This document shows, piece by piece, positions 56,847 to 64,000 of a DNA stretch of 64,000 bases. Numbering within the stretch: the stretch's first letter is position 1; each line of letters opens with the position of its first letter. The stretch comes from Arthrobotrys musiformis. Taxonomy: Eukaryota; Ascomycota; Orbiliomycetes; Orbiliales; Orbiliaceae. The stretch covers positions 2,232,001 through 2,296,000 of the forward strand of contig JAVHJL010000003.1 in assembly GCA_036971715.1 (NCBI GenBank). The letters run 5' to 3'. The notes under the pieces were generated by a model that saw only the letters and a program-made list of their open reading frames with translations, did not search any database and was not told the origin of the DNA. The position numbers were made by a program, and so were the translations under genes.

Positions 56847-59052
56847 ATGGCGCAGCGGAAGTTACAGCAGGAAGTAGACCGTTGTTTTAAACGAGTAGCG
56901 GAAGGAATATCGGCGTTCGAAGGTACCTACGACAAGCTACAGCAGACATCGAATCCGTCGCAGAAGGAAAAGCTAGAAGATGTTCTCAAGCGTGAGATCA
57001 AGAAGCTACAGCGGCATAGGGATCAGATCAAGTCCTGGGCCGCTAGTAACGAGATCAAGGACAAGAAACCTCTGCTGGAACAGCGGAAACTGATAGAGAC
57101 GGTTAGTTCCGGAGGATCTTCCAATAATCCAGGCCCTGAACACAACCCCTCTTCTCCATCCATTGCAATCTACTCTGGTCGACATGGATCCTGCCTTCTT
57201 CTTCTTTTTTTCGTCGTTTCTTCTACGGGCTGTTCGTATGCTGACGTTGTGGTTCTTCTTTCGTGTTGCCTTGTAGCAAATGGAGAAGTTTAAGGCTGTA
57301 GAGAAGGAAATGAAGACAAAAGCGTACAGCAAAGAAGGGCTATCGGCGGCAGCAAAACTAGATCCGAAGGAAAAGGAAAAGGTGGAGATATGTGCCTTTC
57401 TATCGAATATGGTAGAGGAACTGGAACGCCAGATCGAGACTTTCGAGACCGAAATGGAGTCAATAACCATGACTCTTAAAAAGGGCCGTAAGGACAGCGC
57501 TAAGGCCGAAAGACTCTCCAGCGTTGAAAATTCCGTAGAACGACACAAGTGGCACCAATCCAAATTGGAACTGATATTACGACTGGTGGAGAACGGTGGA
57601 CTGGAAGCCGAGAAGGTTTCGGACATCAAGGACGACATCAAGTACTATGTCGAATGCAATGGTGACCAGGACTTTACTGAAGACGAATCCATGTTTGACG
57701 GCCTGAATCTGGACGAAGAAGAAGACCTGTATAATGTCGGTCTTGACAACGACAGATTATCGTCGCAGGATAACCAGTCGATATACGATGATCCTCCCGA
57801 AAAGAAACCCGAATCGCACGCCGGATCTTCATCTGGTACACGCCGGCCCTCATCACAGCTGAAATCTCCGTTACCGACGTTGGCTACGATCCACACCGCG
57901 GGCTTAAACGGGACTACGATGAAACCTGCCCCCCCGCCAACACGCCCCGCAGGAGAGCCCCTCAAGTACGCATCCGCAGCAGCAGCAGCCGCCGCCGCGG
58001 ATAAGAATGTCGGAATTGCACCGTTACCTCCCCCGCCGAGCCATATGAACAATGCAGCATCGTCGACACCTCCTGTGACATCAGCCGTACCGGTATCACT
58101 TGCTTCGACAAAAGCCAAGCCGTCGCCCAAGCCGTCAAAAGCTATAACGGTAGAACCGATACCGGAACATACGACGACGTCGCCGCCGGGGTCCGTACCT
58201 GCATCCGTTCCGCCGACACCTCAGCTCGACAAGGTCAGTGCTGCAGCCCAGAGTTCTGCCGTCCAGACCCCATCGAGTACGCATGCAGCCCCGGTATCGG
58301 TATCAAGTATGCAGAGAGAGGTCTCCTCGCAATCATCAGCACAGCATTCTGGTGCTCAGCAAGAGGAGGCTCCGTCGTCTGATAAGGACGGAAAGGCACC
58401 GGCACCCGAGCCAGTGGAGGATGACAACCCGCATTCTCTATTCTCCACATCTTACGAAACACGCCCATCCAAGCCGTCGCAAAAGGCGCCTTCGAGGACT
58501 ACTTCTCCGCGAATGACGAATGGTGCTACGGTTGATCCTAAGTTCAAACTACCGCCTGGACTGCAAGATCTGATAGCATCGTTCGAAGCGGTGAAGGCGA
58601 GGAAACACGATCCCACAAGCCCTCATTCCCTCAGGCTCCTGGCTGCTTCAGCTGCAACCCTCCCCGTTGCGCAGGATGCGGAAAGACCCAAGCGATATAA
58701 ACCCCAGACTCCATACAAAACACCCGCCCACTACCCTCAGGAGCCACTCGGCCTTTTGGAGGAGCCGAGTTTCTTCGGAAAGGTAGACACGGACACACTT
58801 TTTTATATCTTCTACTACCGACAGGGAACATACCAGCAATACCTCGCGGCACAGCGACTGAAGCAGCTTAGTTGGCGGTTTCACAAGCAGTACCAGACTT
58901 GGTTCCAGAGACACGAGGAACCCAAGGTCATCAACGAGGAATTCGAACAAGGAACTTATCGCTTTTTCGACTACGAGAGTACGTGGATGAACAGGCGTAA
59001 GACCGAGTTCAAGTTCGCATACAAGTTTCTGGAGGACGACCTGTCGACTTGA
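56847..59052 (+). CDS. NOT3: CCR4-NOT complex subunit NOT3/NOT5, 676 aa
   Basis: Core subunit of the CCR4-NOT deadenylase, acting in mRNA decay and translational control. Exons 56847-57101 and 57277-59052, with a 175-nt intron (GTTAGT...TTGTAG). Residues 1-235 form the NOT3 N-terminal coiled-coil domain (MAQRKLQQEVDRCFKRVAEG; KREIKKLQRHRDQIKSWAAS; YSKEGLSAAAKLDPKEKEK). A long Pro/Ser/Ala linker follows with a poly-Ala run. The C-terminal NOT box is at about 545-676 (GLLEEPSFFGKVDTDTLFYI; QYLAAQRLKQLSWRFHKQYQ; WFQRHEEPKVINEEFEQGTY; FKFAYKFLEDDLST). Fungi outside the yeasts usually have one protein for NOT3 and NOT5, so the assignment to one name is a convention. Translation starts at the first ATG of the conserved domain. 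Confidence 0.97.
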
Positions 59053-62000
59053 AACAACCAATGAACTGTAATACGATCGCCCTGAATATTTTTATCAACG
59101 GGCATCTGGGGACATTACAGTCTTTTTTTCTCCTCCTTTCTTTTATTGATCCTGGGGTACATATTATCAACCTTAATCATGTACATCGCTTGAGGCAAAA
59201 TAGGTTTTTCTAAGAAACAAAAAAAATTTTACAACTCTCCTCCCTCTCCTCCCTCTTCCCTTTTGTGCGCGCGCTCAATGTGTTTTTTTCTCCCAGTGCT
59301 TTTATTCTTTCTGTTTTCGTCTCCTTTTCCTTTGTCGCCCCGCGGTTTTTTCCTGCTGTTTTCCACAGACGTTTGCTTTTTATCGCCTCCCAGGGTCGGT
59401 GTTCTTTTGATTTTTTCTTTCTTCCCTTAACTGTGCTACTAGTCTTTTTTTTTTTTTCCCCTCTCGCCGGATTCTCCTCCAAAGTGGGGTGCTACGGTGC
59501 TGCTTTGTGTTTCTCAGTCGGTCTATCTGCCTTTTACTTTCCTTTCTGCCCCGCAAACCATTTAATATGGGCCTGTTGCTTCTTTTTCTTTATAAACTCA
59601 ACTGGTTCTTCAGGTGGTATTCTGGAGGCTCAACTGAATTTTCCTTGCAGAAAAAGAGGTTGCAGCTTGCCGGTGCCCTTGTTGAAACTGACTTAGCTAC
59701 TAACTACAACTACAACTACACCACTCCCAAGCGAATGAAAAGAAGAGCGGAAGATATAAAAAAAAACGGAGAACGGATGCTTTTTTTTATTTTAATATAA
59801 AGAAAAGTGACGTCTCCTCTTCCCTTTATTTGCTGCCAAAAATACTTGGATATATATTTGATAATAAGCCGTAATCGTGAAGTAAAAATGTGGAGTAAGA
59901 TGTTGGCGAGAGACATTGGATGTGAGACGGGCGAGAAAGTAAATGGAGCCAATCGGGAGATTTGGCTGGTGATGAGTTGGCAGCGCGGTGGAAGAGGAAT
60001 GGCCTTGTGACCAGCTCGATTGGCTGGGTCTGGCGCGGGACTCTGCTCTGGCGGCCGTGGTGTTTGGTGTTCTGGTGGGGGTGGAGAGGGCCAAGCACCA
60101 ACTGGGTGCAAGTTCGGTTGTGAAGATAATCGCATGGCCGGGGAGGAAAGGCATTGGCCTGGCAACCGGTTCCCGCCAAACTTCAGCTGCCTGCAAGATC
60201 TTAGTTTGTGGTAATGGAGAGGCAAGAGAGAGACAACATTGTCGGCGATTGAGGCTCTACATACAAGTACTGTTTGTTAATAAGGAAAGTATTCCGGCCG
60301 TTTATATTTCATCTGAACCCCATCTTTTTCTTACTGTTTTCTTTTATCCGCATTCTGTTATATCCGACGGCGCTGCTTTGTAAGGTATCGATATCTCGTC
60401 CTGTCGCACAGGTGTCTAGGCGAACAGCGACAGACAGAAAGTACTTGCTTGCAGAAGTACCTTACATCTGTACCGTACTTACATGCAGAATAACACACCA
60501 TCAACGACTATAGTATCTATATCGTCTACATCTATACTACTGATGGAGAAGGGAAAAAACGAATGGTAAAAGGAATCTACATCTAGTATGCTCTGGTAGC
60601 TGACCGGATTTAACCCCTTCCCACCATCCACCCATCATCATTCGTTCGTTCCTTTCTTCACTGTTGCCTCATCAGCGTCCTGCCCGCTGTCAATATATCA
60701 ACATACCAGCGCCCTGGCGGGTACCAGTACGAGGACCCGTGCTAGGACCAGTACCTGCTCTCGGTATCAGCTTAGAGTCACCCACCACAGCTAACAAAAA
60801 CTCTCTCGCTCGCTCGCTCCGACCCGCCCGCCCAGGCCTGTCCGTCTGTCGGCATTGCGCTGTCGCTCTATCTGTTCGTCTGTGCCTCGACTTTTTTTTT
60901 TTTTTTCAATCGATCGCAGACAACAGCGGGGGTGGTCCTTTTTTTATTTTTTATTTCAACTTACCCCCATAGCTCAGTGCTTGCCTGCCTGCCTGCCTGC
61001 TAGCTTACCTGGCTTGCATTCCTTCTTTCTACTTCTTTCTCCCCTCGAGTCGCAACATACACTCGACATCACTCCTTCATCATCATCGTCTACCTCATAA
61101 GGTATAGTCTAACCTCCTTTCCCCATACCTTCACCCAAAAAAGAGTTCGGAGTCAAGAAAGGTTGTCGCTGTTTTATGCCGCATTCACCGTCTTCCTCCA
61201 TAACGGCTCCTCCCACGAAGGAAGCTAAGCTAGCCCTTCCCGCAAAACTACTGTGACAAACCCGCTGTACAGCGCGCAAGGGCGGAGAAGCCTATCCCCA
61301 AAGCAAGGGCACCCACAGCACACCGCAAGCACAGCATACAGGCAGGAAAAAGAGGTCATAGAGGTCTCAGCTGCGAGACTAGCTTTCTTCTCTTCTGCAC
61401 CTTCCAGCCGTCAGTCCCAGGTCAACCTTGGGGTTTGTGGCTCTTTTTTTTTCTCCCCCCTAAGGCTGCGCGGTCGCTTTCGTTCTTGTCCTTTGCTCTT
61501 GTTTTTCTTGGTTTCGTTCCTGTAGACGGAGGACGGCTTCTCCTTTGCTTTTTCGTCGTTTTCTTCTTTCTCTTCGTTTTTTTCTTCCCTTGCGATTTTC
61601 CTTCGATTGCTCAATTCGGGGAAGGGGTGATGTTGGTCTTTTTTAATCCCGGATAGATATATCCGAACTCGCAACCTTTCCCAGTGAGAACGAGAGACAA
61701 CTGAACTGACCAAGGCAGCCAGGTTGGTAGCTCGAAGTGGCGACGACAAGAAGGACAAGAAGAAGTGGTGGTCAATCAGCAGTCGTTAGTCGTTAGTTGT
61801 CGTCGTAGCAGAAGCAGTAGGGGAGAGCGGGACAGATACCACTACACCACCACTACCTCCCCAACAACACATCCGCGTCCACGCCCACGTCCACATCCGT
61901 CTTCGACACCTCAGCAGGCAGCATTAGCTGCTGCGCCTTCTGCTCATCGATCCTTCATTGAATCGCTGGGATAGATAGACACCCTCCCCAACTTCATCTC

Positions 62001-62081
62001 ATCTCTCCCTTCCTAAAATCCCTCTCCACCTGTAAAAAAACACCAATCCTCATCCCTTGTATCATTTAGCGACTCCCGAAA
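59053..62081. other. 3-kb gene-free stretch: NOT3 3' region and long leader of the next gene
   Basis: Rich in T and CT tracts (59.2-59.5, 60.9-61.6 kb), with short direct runs such as CTGC repeats near 60980. It probably holds the NOT3 3' UTR, a promoter near 60.5 kb and a long 5' leader, possibly with introns and upstream frames (one at 61765-61974 encodes a Pro/Arg/His-rich 69-mer). No conserved coding sequence was found. Confidence 0.5.
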
Positions 62082-64000
62082 ATGCCAACGACAGCCATGG
62101 GCCTGGATAGGCCCGATCCATCGGTCGTCAGCACCAGTAGTGTCGGTGGCGACAAATCGATGCTATCCCTGCAGACAAAATCATCATACTCCATCCCAGA
62201 TGACGGCCGAGCAATCACAATCGAAACTAACAAGAAACACCACCAAAAGCAAATCATGGATACCGACGCTGCCAGTGCTGTTTCTCAGGGCTCCCAGACT
62301 AGTTTGCTAATCGAGTATTTCGAAGGTGCGAGGGGACAAGGGAGCGCGCCGTCTCACCGACCAAGCGTGCGTGTCAAAGTAACACCATCTTCGCATCGGA
62401 GAGCCAGCCAACAAGCCCGAGCTATCGAATTGGGTCCCGATGGACGCCCTATCCAGAAACGAGCACCATCGTACACCCAGCGGATATCGCTTTCTAACCC
62501 CCCCAGAAATGAAGATAGATTGATAGTGGCGAAGGACAGGCGGAAGAGGCGATCGGAGGCCGGTGGTAGCGACCTGACCCTAACCCGAGGAGGCGAGGAC
62601 GACTTCACCTCGGAGGTATCCGAACAATCGCAATCTCTCGTCCACCCTCCCATGAAAATCGATGTCATCAGAGAAGGTCCCGGCTCCCCCATGGGGTCCC
62701 CAAGGTACTACCGAACAAATTCTGGCCCGAGAGGGAGGAGAAAAACTTACGACGATGGCGATTCTGGTTTACACCCGTTGTCGCAGAGGAGAAGTCGCAG
62801 TTTGAGTAACGAACGGGAACTTATGCTTGGTGAAGGTAGCAATCTTGGTAGCAACATCAGCAGCAACCTCTCGCGAAAACGAAGCCAGAGCCTGGATCGA
62901 GACCGGGAGGGACTGACGAAAGAACAGAGAAGGGAGCGACGGCGACTCGAGAAGAAGATGGCGGAGTTCAATGGGGAGCCTTCTACCCGTTCTAGGGAGA
63001 TTAAATCGCCCCGAGATCGGCACGGTAGAAGTGTTTCCCGCGATGGAGGCCGGAGAAAGGTTTCGGGTGTCCGTAATTTGTCAAATGCCTCCGATCTGGC
63101 GCAGAATCCGGTTTTGTTGGAAGCGGTCGAAGATGCCATTAAGAGATTGATTTTACCTCAATTCGAAGCGTTGAAAGCCAGCAATCAAGCAGGAAATACA
63201 TCTGCAATTGATCAGGCGGCTTCGGCCGCTATTGCCGCCGAGGCTGCCCGCGCATTTGCAGAAAAACGTAGTGCTGGTAACTTGCAACCTGATACTCAAG
63301 GCCCAATGCTCGTCTTACAACCAGACGCGGATATGGGGACAACAGGCTATGGGGTGGTGCTATCTCAAAGTGACAACTCAGCCCTCTTGAGATCTGAGTC
63401 AGTGAGATCTAGGGGCCCTGGTTTTGGACCCGGTCCGGCGCCTGGATCTGATCTTGCGGATGGTGCGCCTGTAGTCGAACCTCTGGACGGTCTCTTCGGA
63501 AAACATCCTTCTGCACACGAGCAATTGAGAATGCCCTCGATTCCCAGCATGGCGTCCTCGACCCGAAGCGAACACGAACATCATATGCACGCGGATATTG
63601 AGGGCGCACCGTATCCCACGGCCGACGGAAATGGTATTCCGACAAGCGGAGACACTCCTGCTCCAATTTCGATGCCAGAAGTGGTCGCTCCCTTGAACAT
63701 TTCGCGAAGAGGAACACCCGCTAGCAATCTAGAACCGGCGCCTACCCCAAAGAGAAGCTTCGCTAGTATACGCCGCCAATTCGATGCCCAGGGCCTTATC
63801 CAAGTCGCTCCCCTATCCCCTCGCAAATATACCCTCGCCGCAAAATCGGAGGTGTCTGTAGCATCAGCATCGACCGCTCCGAGCTGGCATCCTAACAAAT
63901 CCAGTCGGTACAATCGTGATGATGTTGAGGCCCGCGATCAAGGATTCCAATCTCACCCGGACCTACCAAAGGCTTCCCCTAGAGGAGACGCTATGAATTG
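62082..64000 (+). CDS. N-terminal part of a large low-complexity protein, unidentified, off the right edge
   Basis: Open from ATG 62082 to the window end, at least 639 codons without a stop or an obvious intron. A conserved-looking block at residues about 70-100 reads TSLLIEYFEGARGQGS, then HRPSVRVKVTPSSHRR. Later parts are Ser/Arg-rich (RRSRSLSNERELM), with a charged helix (TKEQRRERRRLEKKMAEF), an alanine-rich segment and Pro/Gly-rich runs. The IEYFEG/RPSVRVKVTPS block recalls the N-terminus of large Pezizomycotina coiled-coil/involucrin-repeat proteins such as leashin (Woronin-body tethering), but I cannot confirm this from memory. Only the disordered N-terminus is visible, so the function is not assigned. 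Confidence 0.8.
   Translation, partial: MPTTAMGLDRPDPSVVSTSSVGGDKSMLSLQTKSSYSIPDDGRAITIETNKKHHQKQIMDTDAASAVSQGSQTSLLIEYFEGARGQGSAPSHRPSVRVKVTPSSHRRASQQARAIELGPDGRPIQKRAPSYTQRISLSNPPRNEDRLIVAKDRRKRRSEAGGSDLTLTRGGEDDFTSEVSEQSQSLVHPPMKIDVIREGPGSPMGSPRYYRTNSGPRGRRKTYDDGDSGLHPLSQRRSRSLSNERELMLGEGSNLGSNISSNLSRKRSQSLDRDREGLTKEQRRERRRLEKKMAEFNGEPSTRSREIKSPRDRHGRSVSRDGGRRKVSGVRNLSNASDLAQNPVLLEAVEDAIKRLILPQFEALKASNQAGNTSAIDQAASAAIAAEAARAFAEKRSAGNLQPDTQGPMLVLQPDADMGTTGYGVVLSQSDNSALLRSESVRSRGPGFGPGPAPGSDLADGAPVVEPLDGLFGKHPSAHEQLRMPSIPSMASSTRSEHEHHMHADIEGAPYPTADGNGIPTSGDTPAPISMPEVVAPLNISRRGTPASNLEPAPTPKRSFASIRRQFDAQGLIQVAPLSPRKYTLAAKSEVSVASASTAPSWHPNKSSRYNRDDVEARDQGFQSHPDLPKASPRGDAMN

Noticed and set aside
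57645..58130. 161-aa minus-strand frame
   Set aside because: Antisense of the Pro/Ala linker of NOT3/5.
1..64000. CRISPR arrays, bacterial operons or plasmid features
   Set aside because: None seen; spliced genes, UTR structure and gene content are eukaryotic.

Overview
The window is nuclear DNA of a filamentous ascomycete (Pezizomycotina-like). The evidence is intron-rich genes with short GT...AG introns (about 53-140 nt), roughly one gene per 3 kb on both strands, and a fungal housekeeping set (ILV5, UBC12, DBP5, HAS1, BZZ1, CPR6, TFB5, NOT3/5, a flavin-carrier/TRP-like protein). An NBR1-type autophagy receptor fits filamentous fungi rather than yeasts. Orbiliomycetes is a possible placement but the sequence alone does not prove it. 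I joined exons by reading frame, splice signals and family conservation; no transcript data were available.

Layout. 1-4.3 kb: 5' end of an off-edge gene, an unknown basic protein, and a DUF1223 thioredoxin-like protein. 4.3-8.1 kb: AT-rich and gene-poor, with decayed coding fragments. 8.1-20.7 kb: four minus-strand genes, ILV5 (branched-chain amino acids), UBC12 (NEDD8 conjugation), NBR1 homologue (selective autophagy) and DBP5 (mRNA export). 21.7-29.7 kb: plus-strand broken F-box-like gene, BZZ1 (actin/endocytosis) and an IFRD-family protein whose C-terminal tail lies behind an in-frame TAG. 31.0-35.9 kb: two tandem paralogues of a secreted eight-cysteine protein family I cannot name, with decayed copies between them. 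36.9-38.9 kb: HAS1 (ribosome biogenesis). 41.1-45.8 kb: FLC/TRP-like membrane protein (+) and a sterol-reductase-like flavoenzyme (-). 47.2-54.9 kb: minus-strand RRM/CCCH RNA-binding protein, TFB5 (TFIIH), CPR6 (Hsp90 cyclophilin) and DTD1 (D-aminoacyl-tRNA deacylase). TFB5 and DTD1 are cut into exons as small as 7-24 nt and are easily missed. 56.8-64 kb: NOT3/5 and the 5' part of a large low-complexity protein leaving the right edge.

Most genes are independent housekeeping functions with no metabolic cluster. Several concern RNA (DBP5, HAS1, NOT3/5, RRM/CCCH, DTD1, TFB5), which is probably chance. The part that looks new is the 31-36 kb locus: two predicted secreted proteins with the same eight-cysteine spacing, a shared intron position and a C-terminal Lys-Arg site, plus relics that suggest birth-and-death evolution.
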